Origin: Mycolicibacterium frederiksbergense
GTDB taxonomy: Bacteria; Actinomycetota; Actinomycetes; Mycobacteriales; Mycobacteriaceae
Assembly (NCBI RefSeq): GCF_012223425.1
Contig: NZ_CP038799.1
Location: forward strand, 2,232,001-2,296,000
Length of the DNA stretch: 64,000 nucleotides
Reading direction: 5' to 3'
Every line of letters starts with the position of its first letter. Within the stretch, counting starts at the first letter, position 1. The notes under the pieces are model-generated. The model was not told the origin of the DNA, did not search any database, and saw only the letters and a list, made by a program, of their open reading frames with translations. A program made the translations under genes and the position numbers. Positions 25,061 through 33,911 of the stretch are shown here, piece after piece.

Positions 25061-27913
25061 ATGATGCGCTTGAGCAGCAACCTGCGCAGATATCGCTGGG
25101 CGGTGTTTGTGGTCTGGGTTCTGCTTCTGGTGCCTTCCGTATACCTGGCGATGAACCAGTCCGACCAGCTCACCGGCGGTGGGTTCGAAGTCGCGGGCTC
25201 ACAGTCGCTGCGCGTCCAGCACCAGATCGAGGAGCAGTTCCCCGACCAGGGCGCCTCGCCGCTGGCGCTGGTGGCCGTGCCGCGTGCCGACGCGTCGTTC
25301 GAGGACATGAACGCCGCCGTCGCACAGTTGCAGCGCATCGCCACCGAGGTGCCGAGCATCAAGGAGGTACCGAACCCGCGACAGCCGCCTCCGGCGCCGG
25401 ACCGTCCCTATGTCGTTCAGCTGCAGATGGACTTCAACAACAGCGGTGCCGTCGACATCGCCAATCAGCTGCGCGACAAGGTCGGCATCGAAGGCGAGAC
25501 CGCGGGACAGTCGGAGAACGGCAAGGTCCGGCTCTACGTCATCGGACAGGGCGCGCTCGGGGCCGCCGCCCAACAGGCCACCAAGCACGACGTCGCGCAG
25601 GCCGAGAAGTGGAACCTGCCTGTCGTCCTGATCATCCTGCTCGCGGTGTTCGGTTCGCTGGCGGCCGCCGCGATGCCGTTGCTGCTCGGGATGTGCACCG
25701 TGGCGGTGACGATGGGCGTGGTGTTCCTGTTGTCCTCGGTCACCACGATGAGCGTGTTCGCGACCTCGACGGTGTCGATGTTCGGGATCGCGCTGGCGGT
25801 CGACTATTCCCTGTTCATCCTGATGCGATATCGCGAGGAACTGCGGGCCGGTCGGGATTCGGCGCAGGCAGTCGACGCGGCGATGGCGACCTCCGGGCTG
25901 GCCGTGGTGCTCTCCGGCGCCACCGTGATCGCGTCGGTCACCGGCATCTACCTCATCAATACCCCGGTGCTGCAGTCCATGGCGACCGGCGCCATCCTGG
26001 CCGTGGCCGTCGCGGTGCTCACCTCCACGACGCTGACCCCGGCGATACTGGCCACCTTCGGGCGCTCCGCGGCCAAACGTTCACGGTTGTTGCACTGGTC
26101 GCGGCGCCCCGACGCCACGCAGTCGCGGTTCTGGACCCGCTGGATCGGTGCCGTGATGCGGCGGCCTTGGCTGTCGGCGTCGCTGGCGGCCGCCGTCCTG
26201 CTCATCATGGCCGCGCCGGCATTCGCGATGACGCTCGGTAACAGCATGCTGCGCCAGTTCGACCCCAGCCATGAGATCCGCGGCGGTGTCAACGCGGCGT
26301 CCGAGGCATTGGGTCCCGGCGCGCTCGGCCCGGTCCGGGTGCTGGTGACCTTCCCCGACGGCGGCGCGGACAGCCCGGCGTCGCGGAGCACCCTGGACAG
26401 CATCGGGCAGCGGATGGCTCAGGGGCCCAATGTCGCCGAGGTGTCCCCGGCGGTGATCGGCAAGGACAATGACAGCGCGGTGCTCTCGGCGGTGCTCTCG
26501 GTGGACCCCGAGGACTTCCGGGCCCGCGAAGCGATCGACTGGTTGCGCGCCGAGCTACCCGGTGTCGACAGCAATGTGCGCGTGGACGTCGGCGGACCCA
26601 CGGCCCTGATCAAGGACTTCGACGACCAGGTCTCGACAATCCAGCCGCTGGTGTTCGTGTTCGTGTCGCTGATCGCATTCCTGATGCTGCTGATCGCGAT
26701 CCGGTCGGTGTTCCTCGCGTTCAAGGGCGTGTTGATGACCGTCCTGTCCGTGGGGGCCGCCTATGGCAGCTTGGTGGTGGTGTTCCAGTGGGGCTGGCTG
26801 GAAGATCTCGGCTTCGCCCCGCTCGAGTCGCTGGACAGCACCGTCCCGCCGCTGGTCCTGGCCATCACCTTCGGCCTGTCCATGGACTACGAGATCTTCC
26901 TGCTGACCCGGATCCGGGAGCGGTATCTGATCACCAACAACACCCGTGATGCCGTCACCTACGGCGTGTCGACCAGCGCGCGCACCATCACCAGCGCGGC
27001 ACTGATCATGATCGCGGTGTTCATCGGTTTCGCCTTCGCGGGCATGCCCCTGGTCGCCCAGATCGGGGTGGCCTGCGCGACGGCCATCGCGGTCGACGCC
27101 ACGATCGTGCGACTGGTGCTGGTGCCGGCGTTGATGGCGATGTTCGACCAGTGGAATTGGTGGTTGCCGCGCTGGCTGGACCGGATCCTGCCGTCGGTCG
27201 ACTTCGAGAAGCCGCTGCCCAAGGTCGACATCACCGACCTGGTGATGGTCCCCGAAACCGCCGCCGCCGCGCCCGGGGCGGACCTGCGAATGGTGGTCAA
27301 GTCCGCCGCCAAGCTGAAAAGCCTTGCCCCACACACCGTGGTGGTGCCCGACCCGCTGGCCTTCAGCGGCTGCGGCCCGGCACCCGATGTCGTCGGCGCG
27401 CGGCGGTTCAGCGGGCGCATCCCGACGAACACCGCGGCCCGTCCCCTGCACCCGATCACCATGTGGCGCGGACGGCTCAACGTCGCACTCGACGCACTGG
27501 CCACCGCTTCGGACTCCGAGCGACTCCCGGTTCAGCGGCGCGGCCCGATGGAGGCCACCAATGTCCAGCTGCCCACCGGTGACCGGCTGCTCATCCCGAC
27601 CGGTGCCGAGACGCTGCGGCTGAAGGGCTACCTGCTGATGTGCCGCAACAGCACCAAGGACTACACCGAGTTCGCCCGGCTGGTGGATTCGATGGAAACC
27701 CACACCGCGGCCCGGGTCCTCACCGGTATGGACCGGTACTACTGTGGACAGCGCCCGCGGGCGCAATGGGTGGCCACGCAACTGGTTCGACGCCTGGCAG
27801 ACCCACGCCCATCGGACGATCCGGATGCGCCGGAACCGACCGATGCCGATTGGGCCACTGTCCGGCAGCGATGCCTGTCGGTGGCCGTAGCGATGCTGGA
27901 GGAGGCTAAGTGA
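25061..27913 (+). CDS. mmpL11: MmpL11 RND-family lipid/heme transporter
   Basis: 950 residues from ATG at 25061, so that the protein opens MMRLSSNLRRYRWAVFVVW with the first membrane helix at once, as in known MmpL11. Twelve membrane segments and two porter domains are present, with proton-relay pairs Asp248-Tyr249 (AVDYSLFI) and Asp609-Tyr610 (SMDYEIFL). A ~190-residue cytoplasmic C-terminal domain follows (from about residue 750). MmpL11 exports monomeromycolyl diacylglycerol and mycolate wax esters, and has been linked to heme uptake with Rv0203. The neighbouring hemophore and the Rv0201c-like gene, which starts inside its stop codon, support the identity. Confidence 0.93.
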   Translation: MMRLSSNLRRYRWAVFVVWVLLLVPSVYLAMNQSDQLTGGGFEVAGSQSLRVQHQIEEQFPDQGASPLALVAVPRADASFEDMNAAVAQLQRIATEVPSIKEVPNPRQPPPAPDRPYVVQLQMDFNNSGAVDIANQLRDKVGIEGETAGQSENGKVRLYVIGQGALGAAAQQATKHDVAQAEKWNLPVVLIILLAVFGSLAAAAMPLLLGMCTVAVTMGVVFLLSSVTTMSVFATSTVSMFGIALAVDYSLFILMRYREELRAGRDSAQAVDAAMATSGLAVVLSGATVIASVTGIYLINTPVLQSMATGAILAVAVAVLTSTTLTPAILATFGRSAAKRSRLLHWSRRPDATQSRFWTRWIGAVMRRPWLSASLAAAVLLIMAAPAFAMTLGNSMLRQFDPSHEIRGGVNAASEALGPGALGPVRVLVTFPDGGADSPASRSTLDSIGQRMAQGPNVAEVSPAVIGKDNDSAVLSAVLSVDPEDFRAREAIDWLRAELPGVDSNVRVDVGGPTALIKDFDDQVSTIQPLVFVFVSLIAFLMLLIAIRSVFLAFKGVLMTVLSVGAAYGSLVVVFQWGWLEDLGFAPLESLDSTVPPLVLAITFGLSMDYEIFLLTRIRERYLITNNTRDAVTYGVSTSARTITSAALIMIAVFIGFAFAGMPLVAQIGVACATAIAVDATIVRLVLVPALMAMFDQWNWWLPRWLDRILPSVDFEKPLPKVDITDLVMVPETAAAAPGADLRMVVKSAAKLKSLAPHTVVVPDPLAFSGCGPAPDVVGARRFSGRIPTNTAARPLHPITMWRGRLNVALDALATASDSERLPVQRRGPMEATNVQLPTGDRLLIPTGAETLRLKGYLLMCRNSTKDYTEFARLVDSMETHTAARVLTGMDRYYCGQRPRAQWVATQLVRRLADPRPSDDPDAPEPTDADWATVRQRCLSVAVAMLEEAK

Positions 27914-28437
27914 GTTTGGCCGCGAAGCCCTCGCAGAGCCGACAGGACGATCCGAAGTTCGGTCCCGGCGAGCGCAGCGACGGGAAATTCGCCCGTCCCG
28001 ACGACCGGCCGGTCGAATTCTGGCCGACGTCGGCGATCCGGGCCGCCCTCGACAACGACGATCTGGACGTGTGGCAGCGCATCGTCGCCGCCATCAAGCG
28101 CGACCCCTTCGGCAGGACCGCCCGTCAGGTCGAAGAGGTGCTGGAGACCGAGCAGCCCTATGGCGTGTCGGCGGCGCTGGCCGAGGTCCTGGAAAAGGCC
28201 CGGGAGCACCTCGAGGCCAATGAACGCGACGAGGTGGCCCGCCACGTACGCCAGTTACTGGAACGCTCGGGTCTCGGCGCCCCGGAGTTCGCCTCCCGCA
28301 TCGGGGTTCCCAGCGACGAATTCACCGGCTTCATGGACGCGGCCACGACCCCGTCGGCCTCGATGATGATCCGCATGCGCCGACTGTCGGACCGGTTCGC
28401 CCGGATCCGCGCCCAGCGCGCCGCCAACTCGGGCTGA
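27910..28437 (+). CDS. Rv0201c-like protein with a C-terminal helix-turn-helix
   Basis: 175 residues from GTG at 27910, coupled to mmpL11 by a GTGA overlap. The first half is charged and helical (WQRIVAAIKRDPFGRTARQVEEVL). The second half looks like a Cro/C1-type fold: LLERSGLGAPEFASRIGVPSDEFTGFMD, then SASMMIRMRRLSDRF, the usual order of recognition helix and following helices. It may bind DNA or regulate the mmpL11 locus; nothing direct supports that. Ends 13 bases before the convergent omamB stop. Confidence 0.7.
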   Translation: MSLAAKPSQSRQDDPKFGPGERSDGKFARPDDRPVEFWPTSAIRAALDNDDLDVWQRIVAAIKRDPFGRTARQVEEVLETEQPYGVSAALAEVLEKAREHLEANERDEVARHVRQLLERSGLGAPEFASRIGVPSDEFTGFMDAATTPSASMMIRMRRLSDRFARIRAQRAANSG

Positions 28438-28450
28438 GTGCCACTGCCCG

Positions 28451-29140
28451 TCAGCGGGCGTTGATCGGCGTCACGTCGGTCACCAGCCACCTGCCGCCTT
28501 CCTTTTCCAGCGTCACGCGCAGCGCGAGCACCGCCACATCGGCGGGCTTGCCCGGCGCGTTCTGGGTGCCCCGCATCACGACGGCGACGCTGGCCACCGC
28601 CGGCCCGATGGCCTCCACCCCGGCCGAGACGGTCTGCGCCTGGCCGGAGATGTTTCGGCTGGTCAGATCCTTTGCCACCGCGGCGAATTCGCTGCGGTAG
28701 GCCTCGGCCCGGCGCGGTGACATCAGGGCGGTGGCCCGGTCGATCGACGCATTGGGACTGCTCGGTGAAAACGTCGCCGAGGCCTCCGAGACGCTGCTGG
28801 CGATGCCCACCACCTCGGCGCTGTCCCGGTTGAGATCGCGGTCCGGGACCGTCCACTGCGTGTAGCCGACGAATACCCCGGCGGCCAGCGCCACCGCGGC
28901 GGCGGTGACGACGCCGAAGCGCAGCAACGGCCCGTCGTCATCGGTGCCGACGGTGACCCCGTCACGGCGGTAGAGCACCAGGTTGACCGCCACACCCTGG
29001 ACGATCAACAACGCGAGCGCGGTGCACACCGCCACCCACCAGCGTGGCCAGTCCAGCGCCGCACCGATGAACACCAGCGCCGCGATCGCGGCCAGCGGGG
29101 CCACGATGTCGACGGCGAGTACGCGCAGCCGGTTCCTCAT
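28451..29140 (-). CDS. omamB: Orphaned Mce-associated membrane protein B (Rv0200-like)
   Basis: 229 residues, the same length as Rv0200. Three hydrophobic helices (about 8-28, 34-56 and 75-95) precede an extracytoplasmic Mce-associated (MAM) domain of about 130 residues, with alternating strands ending in GGRWLVTDVTPINAR. Mam and Omam proteins stabilise the Mce lipid-import complexes in the envelope. The ATG at 29140 overlaps the omamA stop as ATGA, so the two are coupled. No mce operon is in this window, so it would act on complexes encoded elsewhere. Confidence 0.85.
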   Translation of the reverse strand: MRNRLRVLAVDIVAPLAAIAALVFIGAALDWPRWWVAVCTALALLIVQGVAVNLVLYRRDGVTVGTDDDGPLLRFGVVTAAAVALAAGVFVGYTQWTVPDRDLNRDSAEVVGIASSVSEASATFSPSSPNASIDRATALMSPRRAEAYRSEFAAVAKDLTSRNISGQAQTVSAGVEAIGPAVASVAVVMRGTQNAPGKPADVAVLALRVTLEKEGGRWLVTDVTPINAR

Positions 29141-29703
29141 CGGATCGTCTCCAGCTGCGAGATCAGCAGCGTGCCGTCCACGTCGGCGACACCCAAGCGC
29201 AGATGCCAGCGCACGGTTGTCGGTTCGGCGCCGGCGTTCTGGTTCACCGACGTCGCCACCACCAGCACGGTGTCAGTGCGCGAGGCGACCGTCGCCAGTT
29301 CGGGCTGGGAGTCCTCCGGCCGGCCCTGTGCGTCCCCGACCTGGTGGTGCAGCGTCTCGATGGACACCGACTCGACCTGGCCGACGGTCTTGGAATCGAG
29401 CTTGGTCACCAGGCCGGTGAACGGCTCCATGGTGTTGTCGAACTCCACGTTGAGCTGGCCGACGGTGCCGTCGCGCAGCTGCTGCAGGTTCGCTGCGGCC
29501 GAGTCCTTGTTCAGGTTGATCAGCAGCCCTGTCCAGTCCGCGGCCGCCTGCAGCACCTCGGTCTGGTGCACGCGTTCGGCGACCTCGCCGCGGTGTCCGG
29601 ACCAGATCATCGTTGCCAGGACCGCGGCGACCACGCCGATCACGCCGAACACGATCGCGGCGATGCCGTACGCGGACAGCCCCCGGGTTTGCTCATCAGG
29701 CAT
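29137..29703 (-). CDS. omamA: Orphaned Mce-associated membrane protein A (Rv0199-like)
   Basis: 188 residues: a short cytoplasmic N-terminus, one membrane helix (about 12-34, IAAIVFGVIGVVAAVLATMIW) and an external Mce-associated domain ending in VADVDGTLLISQLETIR. In M. tuberculosis, OmamA is required for the stability of Mce1 and Mce4 (fatty-acid and cholesterol import). It is the first gene of the omamA-omamB pair. A TAGCCT -10 element lies seven bases before the ATG, predicting a leaderless message. Divergent from zmp1 by only 50 bases. Confidence 0.87.
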   Translation of the reverse strand: MPDEQTRGLSAYGIAAIVFGVIGVVAAVLATMIWSGHRGEVAERVHQTEVLQAAADWTGLLINLNKDSAAANLQQLRDGTVGQLNVEFDNTMEPFTGLVTKLDSKTVGQVESVSIETLHHQVGDAQGRPEDSQPELATVASRTDTVLVVATSVNQNAGAEPTTVRWHLRLGVADVDGTLLISQLETIR

Positions 29704-29710
29704 GGCCGTG

Positions 29711-29716
29711 AGGCTA
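29711..29716 (-). promoter_or_regulatory. -10 element of omamA (leaderless)
   Basis: TAGCCT on the minus strand with seven bases to the ATG at 29703; fits TAnnnT. Confidence 0.5.
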
Positions 29717-29753
29717 CCGGTGCCGGGGTCACCGGCTCTGGCAGGATGTGAGA

Positions 29754-31745
29754 GTGACTCTGGACAGTGATATTCGTTCCGGCATCGATCTGCGTTTCGT
29801 CGACTCCGAGGTGCGTCCCCAGGATGACCTGTTCGGCCATGTCAACGGCCGCTGGCTCGATGAATACGACATTCCCGCCGACCGGGCCACCGACGGCGCC
29901 TTCCGCACCCTGGCCGATCGCGCCGAGGAGCAGGTCCGCGACATCATCACCTCGGCCTCGGCGCAGGATGGTCCCGACGCGGCCCGCAGCTCGGGCTCGC
30001 TTGATGCGACGCGCATCGGTGACCTGTACGCCAGCTTCATGGACACCGACACCGTCGCGCGGGTCGGCGTCGCCCCGTTGCTGGCCGAGCTCGCCACCAT
30101 CGCGGCCGCCCCCGACCGGGAGGCGCTCGCCCTCGTGCTGGGCCGGCTGCAGCGCACCGGGATCGGCGGCGGCACCGGTGTCTACGTCGACACCGATTCC
30201 AAGGACTCCACCCGCTACCTGCTGCACATGTCGCAGTCCGGGCTCGGCCTGCCCGACGAGTCCTACTACCGCGACGCCGGGCACGCCGAGATCTTGGCCG
30301 CCTACCCCGCACACATCGCGCGGATGTTCACGCTGGTGCACGGCGAAGGCGATCATGCCGCCACCGCCGACCGGATCGTCGCGCTGGAGACCAAGCTGGC
30401 GGCCGCGCACTGGGATGTGGTGAAGCGCCGTGACGCCGACCTCACCTACAACCTGCGCGCCTTCACCGAATTGGCAGGCGAGGCACCCGGATTCGACTGG
30501 TCCGGCTGGGTGGGTGCGCTCGGCGCGGCGCCTGAGGAAGTGGTGGTGCGCCAGCCCGACTATCTGACCGCGTTCGCGGCGCTGTGGTCCGGCGAGGCGC
30601 TGGAGGACTGGAAGCTCTGGCTGAGCTGGCGGGTGATCAGCTCGCGGGCATCACTGCTCACCGACGAACTGGTGGCCGAGAACTTCGCGTTCTACGGCAA
30701 GACGCTCAGCGGCACCGAGGCGATCCGCGACCGCTGGAAGCGCGGAGTGGGCCTGGTCGAGAGCCTGATGGGTGACGCCGTCGGAAAGCTCTACGTGGAG
30801 CGCCACTTCCCGCCCGAGGCCAAGACCCGGATGGACGAGCTGGTGGCCAATCTGCGTGAGGCCTACCGGGTGAGCATCACCAACCTGGCCTGGATGACGC
30901 CCGAGACCCGGGAACGCGCGCTGGCCAAGCTCGACAAGTTCACCCCGAAGATCGGCTATCCCGCACGCTGGCGCGACTATTCGGCGCTCGTCGTCGACCG
31001 CACCGATCTGTACGGCAACTACCAGCGCGGGTACGCCCTCGAGTACGACCGCGATCTGGCCAAGCTCGGCGGCCCGGTCGACCATGACGAATGGTTCATG
31101 ACACCGCAGACCGTCAACGCCTACTACAACCCCGGGATGAATGAGATCGTCTTCCCGGCAGCGATTCTGCAGCCGCCGTTCTTCGATGCGGGGGCCGACG
31201 ATGCCGCCAACTACGGCGGGATCGGTGCGGTGATCGGGCACGAGATCGGGCACGGCTTCGATGATCAGGGCGCCAAGTACGACGGTGACGGCAACCTGGT
31301 GGACTGGTGGACCGATGCCGACCGCACCGAGTTCGGGCAGCGCACCACCGCGTTGATCGATCAGTACGAGACCTTCAGCCCGCGCAGTCTGGACTCTTCG
31401 CATCACGTCAACGGCGCATTCACCGTCGGGGAGAACATCGGCGACCTGGGCGGGCTGTCCATCGCACTGCTGGCCTATGAGCTCTCCCTGGCAGGTGAGG
31501 AACCCCCGGTGATCGACGGGCTCACCGGGGTGCAGCGGGTGCTGTTCGGCTGGGCACAGGTGTGGCGCACGAAATCCCGTGATGCCGAAGCGATCCGGCG
31601 GCTGGCCACCGACCCGCACTCCCCGCCGGAGTTCCGCTGCAATGGCGTCATCCGCAATATCGACGCGTTCTACGACGCGTTCGAGGTCGGTACCGACGAT
31701 GCCCTCTACCTGGAGCCGGAGCGCCGGGTTCGTATCTGGAGCTGA
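29754..31745 (+). CDS. zmp1: Zinc metalloprotease Zmp1 (M13/neprilysin family)
   Basis: 663 residues from GTG at 29754, exactly the length of M. tuberculosis Zmp1; AGGA at 29743-29746 is the ribosome site. The start PQDDLFGHVNGRWLDEYDIPADR is nearly universal in this group. The zinc site VIGHEIGHGFDDQG (HExxH), the third ligand in ENIGDLGGL, and the substrate-binding NAYYNPGMNEIVFPA are intact. Like its homologue it has no signal peptide although the M. tuberculosis protein is found outside the cell, where it affects phagosome maturation. A strong stem-loop follows the stop. Confidence 0.93.
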   Translation: MTLDSDIRSGIDLRFVDSEVRPQDDLFGHVNGRWLDEYDIPADRATDGAFRTLADRAEEQVRDIITSASAQDGPDAARSSGSLDATRIGDLYASFMDTDTVARVGVAPLLAELATIAAAPDREALALVLGRLQRTGIGGGTGVYVDTDSKDSTRYLLHMSQSGLGLPDESYYRDAGHAEILAAYPAHIARMFTLVHGEGDHAATADRIVALETKLAAAHWDVVKRRDADLTYNLRAFTELAGEAPGFDWSGWVGALGAAPEEVVVRQPDYLTAFAALWSGEALEDWKLWLSWRVISSRASLLTDELVAENFAFYGKTLSGTEAIRDRWKRGVGLVESLMGDAVGKLYVERHFPPEAKTRMDELVANLREAYRVSITNLAWMTPETRERALAKLDKFTPKIGYPARWRDYSALVVDRTDLYGNYQRGYALEYDRDLAKLGGPVDHDEWFMTPQTVNAYYNPGMNEIVFPAAILQPPFFDAGADDAANYGGIGAVIGHEIGHGFDDQGAKYDGDGNLVDWWTDADRTEFGQRTTALIDQYETFSPRSLDSSHHVNGAFTVGENIGDLGGLSIALLAYELSLAGEEPPVIDGLTGVQRVLFGWAQVWRTKSRDAEAIRRLATDPHSPPEFRCNGVIRNIDAFYDAFEVGTDDALYLEPERRVRIWS

Positions 31746-31757
31746 GGCACCGAACGA

Positions 31758-31793
31758 GAAATCCCCCGAAACCGCGAGGCTTCGGGGGATTTC
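31758..31793. terminator. Bidirectional terminator between zmp1 and the L,D-transpeptidase gene
   Basis: Arms GAAATCCCCCGAA (31758-31770) and TTCGGGGGATTTC (31781-31793) are a perfect 13-base stem with a 10-base loop. It lies between two convergent stops and can serve both. Confidence 0.75.
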
Positions 31794-31812
31794 CGCGTGG
31801 TGAGAGGTCTGG

Positions 31813-32778
31813 CTAGAACATCTGCCAGTCGGACGCACCGTCGGGCTGGTCGTAGAGCCCGCCGTCGGTGTTCTTGATGACGACCGCGTCACCGCTGCCG
31901 AAGTTGTCGAAGAACCACTTGGCGTCGGCGGGGCTGAGATTGATGCAGCCGTGGCTGACATTCTCTTCGCCCTGCGAGGCAACCGACCACGGCGCGCCGT
32001 GCACGAAGATGCCGCTGTTGTCGATGCGCACGGCGTCCTTGACCTTGGTCCGGTAGCCATCGGCGGAATCCACCGGTACTCCGTAGGTCGAGGAGTCCAT
32101 CACCATGTCGGCGAACTTCTCCAGCACGTAATAGGTGCCGTTCTTGGTGTCATTGCCGGCCTTGCCCATGGACACCGGGAATTCCTTCTCGACCTCGCCG
32201 TTGCGCACCACGGTCATGGTCTTGGTGCTGTCGTCGATGGTCGCGACCAGCTGCTCCGGCACGGTGAACGTCGACTTGGTGCCCGCGGCGTCGATGCTGA
32301 CCACGGCGCCCTTCGGCCAGAAGTCCTGGGGCCGCCAGCGCAGCTGGGTGTCGGTCACCCAGTAGAACCGGCCGGGTACCGGCGGGTTCGACGTGATGTG
32401 CACCGCGTCCTGGGCCATCTGCCGGTTGGCGATGGGCCGCTGGAAGTTGATGTAGATCGGCTTCGCCGCCCCCGCGATCGACCCGTTCACCGGGTTGAAG
32501 GACGGCGGGACGAACGGCGGCATCCCGATGAAGGGGTTCGGGTTCTGGCCGGCCGGGGTGCCCTCCGGGATCGCCAGCGGCACCGCACCCGGGCCCCCGA
32601 CAGGTGCGAACGGGTCGGGTTCGGCCGCCGGCGGCGGTGCGAACGGGTTGGGGAACGCCGGCGCCGGCGGTGGCGCCGGGGGTTCCGCCATGGCAGCCGG
32701 GCTACCGAAACCGAGTCCGACGACCAATCCGGCCGCCAGGAACGCGCTGGCGAGTGTGCTTCTCGTCCGCTGCGTCAT
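31813..32778 (-). CDS. Secreted L,D-transpeptidase (YkuD domain), Rv0192-like
   Basis: 321 residues. A signal peptide (to about residue 31, SPAAMAEPP) is followed by a Pro-rich linker (32-100). An Ig-like domain runs about 105-175 ([14 protein letters not shown]). The YkuD catalytic domain holds His260 (FVHGAP) and Ser276-His277-Gly278-Cys279, with Cys279 the nucleophile. It would form 3-3 cross-links in peptidoglycan; its position beside ricR matches Rv0192 (Ldt4 type). It lies downstream of the ricR operon on the same strand but beyond two hairpins, so it probably has its own promoter. Confidence 0.85.
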   Translation of the reverse strand: MTQRTRSTLASAFLAAGLVVGLGFGSPAAMAEPPAPPPAPAFPNPFAPPPAAEPDPFAPVGGPGAVPLAIPEGTPAGQNPNPFIGMPPFVPPSFNPVNGSIAGAAKPIYINFQRPIANRQMAQDAVHITSNPPVPGRFYWVTDTQLRWRPQDFWPKGAVVSIDAAGTKSTFTVPEQLVATIDDSTKTMTVVRNGEVEKEFPVSMGKAGNDTKNGTYYVLEKFADMVMDSSTYGVPVDSADGYRTKVKDAVRIDNSGIFVHGAPWSVASQGEENVSHGCINLSPADAKWFFDNFGSGDAVVIKNTDGGLYDQPDGASDWQMF

Positions 32779-32845
32779 ATGTCACCTCCACAGGCATATC
32801 TGCAGACCAGTGTGTCATAACAGGGGAGCGAGCTAACCCCTGGCG

Positions 32846-32878
32846 AGGCCGGACGGACCCCTCATCGCCGTCCGACCT
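32846..32878 (-). terminator. Stem-loop downstream of the DUF305-ricR operon
   Basis: AGGCCGGACGG (32846-32856) pairs with CCGTCCGACCT (32868-32878), an 11-base stem with one G-T pair and an 11-base loop. It is 72 bases after the ricR stop. A smaller 6-base stem (CAGGGG/CCCCTG, 32821-32842) follows. Confidence 0.45.
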
Positions 32879-32950
32879 GCACCACTGACCTGGGGCTTTC
32901 ATCGCCTTCGGGCCGTGGTTCGTTACAACTGTGATCTCTCTCAGCGTTCG

Positions 32951-33247
32951 CTAGGACCGCACCAGCCGGGCGATGGCGGCCGACGCCTCGGCAAGCTTGG
33001 CATCGGCCTGCGTGCCGCCCTCGGCGACGGCCTGGGTGACGCAGTGGCCCAGGTGCTCGTCGAGCAGTCCCAGGGCGACCGACTGCAGTGCGCTGTTGAC
33101 CGCGCTGATCTGAGTCAGGATGTCGATGCAGTATTTGTCGTCGTCGATCATCTTGGCGATCCCACGGACCTGGCCCTCGATGCGCCGCAGCCGTTTGGCG
33201 TAGTTCTCCTTCTGCGGCGAGTAGCCATGCTCCGGTGCCTCACTCAT
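32951..33247 (-). CDS. ricR: Copper-sensing repressor RicR (CsoR family)
   Basis: 98 residues. The Cu(I) ligands are at the exact CsoR spacing: Cys40, His65 and Cys69 (known set Cys36-His61-Cys65). RLRRIEGQVRGIAKMI is the family signature. RicR represses copper-resistance genes and leaves DNA when it binds Cu(I). The ATG at 33247 overlaps the DUF305 stop as ATGA, so ricR is the second gene of a copper operon and probably controls it through the box at 33848-33862. The locus (beside ilvD and the L,D-transpeptidase) matches Rv0190. Confidence 0.93.
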   Translation of the reverse strand: MSEAPEHGYSPQKENYAKRLRRIEGQVRGIAKMIDDDKYCIDILTQISAVNSALQSVALGLLDEHLGHCVTQAVAEGGTQADAKLAEASAAIARLVRS

Positions 33248-33831
33248 CGCGGAATGCCTCCCATCAACTGCTGCATGTGAACGATTTCTTCCTGGCGGGT
33301 GGTGATGATCGCCTGTGCCAGCGTCTTGGCGTTGATGTCCTCACCCTCCCTGATCTCGGAGGAAGCCATGGTCATCACCGCCTGGTGGTGGTTGAGCATG
33401 ACCTGAAGCCATAGTTTGTCGAATTCCGTGCCCTGCAGCGACCCGAGTCGCTCGACGGCGCCCCGGTCGAACAGTGTCGGCCCGGCGGGCGGTGGGCCCT
33501 GACCGCCCTCTTCGCCGTCCGTCCACTGCACCAGCAGCGCGTTGATGGTCTCGCTCTGCTGCTGCTCGCTGACGGCCAGCGTGTCGGCCATCGCGACCAT
33601 CGACGGGTTGCCGGAGTTGGTGCGCGCCAGCGCGACCAGGTGGTCGACCTGTGGCCGCTGCGCGAGCATCCCGTAGGCGAACGCCCGGTCGGTGGCGTTG
33701 ACCCCGGGCGTCAGGGCCGCGGTCTCCGACGTCGTCGCGGCGGACGATCCTGCCGGCGTGGATTCCTGGCCACCGCAGCCCGAGATCAGCGCGGCGAGCG
33801 CCAATGCTGCCAGTAATCCCGTTCGGCTCAT
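33244..33831 (-). CDS. DUF305 lipoprotein, probably copper-related
   Basis: 195 residues with a lipobox, LISGCG, so the mature protein is lipid-anchored at the cell surface. The second DUF305 half is complete: WLQVMLNHHQAVMTMAS and RQEEIVHMQQLM carry the His and Met residues expected to bind copper. The first half (AFAYGMLAQRPQVDHLVALA) keeps the fold but has lost the His-His pair. A TAGCCT -10 lies six bases before the ATG (leaderless). The CsoR/RicR-like box upstream and coupling to ricR point to copper sequestration or oxidation at the envelope. Confidence 0.82.
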   Translation of the reverse strand: MSRTGLLAALALAALISGCGGQESTPAGSSAATTSETAALTPGVNATDRAFAYGMLAQRPQVDHLVALARTNSGNPSMVAMADTLAVSEQQQSETINALLVQWTDGEEGGQGPPPAGPTLFDRGAVERLGSLQGTEFDKLWLQVMLNHHQAVMTMASSEIREGEDINAKTLAQAIITTRQEEIVHMQQLMGGIPR

Positions 33832-33837
33832 CCGACC

Positions 33838-33862
33838 AGGCTACCGGTACCCCAGAGGGGTA
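33838..33862 (-). promoter_or_regulatory. Leaderless promoter with RicR/CsoR-type box
   Basis: The -10 TAGCCT (33843-33838, minus strand) is six bases from the DUF305 ATG. TACCCC-AGA-GGGGTA (33848-33862) is a perfect palindrome of the G-tract type bound by CsoR-family repressors, placed in the spacer and at the edge of the -35. Binding by the RicR encoded here is inferred. Confidence 0.7.
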
Positions 33863-33911
33863 TCGAGGATAATTTTGGGCTGGCAACGACGCCGAATGCA
33901 TACTTATTTTC

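Noticed and set aside
24448..26241. A 597-codon plus-strand open frame over the hemophore gene and the start of mmpL11
   Set aside because: Partly antisense to the hemophore and out of frame with mmpL11; arginine- and glycine-rich with no recognisable domain.
32821..32880. Resemblance of GAGCTAACCCC to the cyclic-di-AMP riboswitch core (ydaO type)
   Set aside because: It is on the wrong strand for the L,D-transpeptidase, lacks the other conserved blocks, and is better read as two terminator-like stems.
32930..32945. CRP-like TGTGA-N6-TCAGC upstream of the L,D-transpeptidase
   Set aside because: Only the first half-site is complete, and it lies about 150 bases from the start codon with no paired promoter element.
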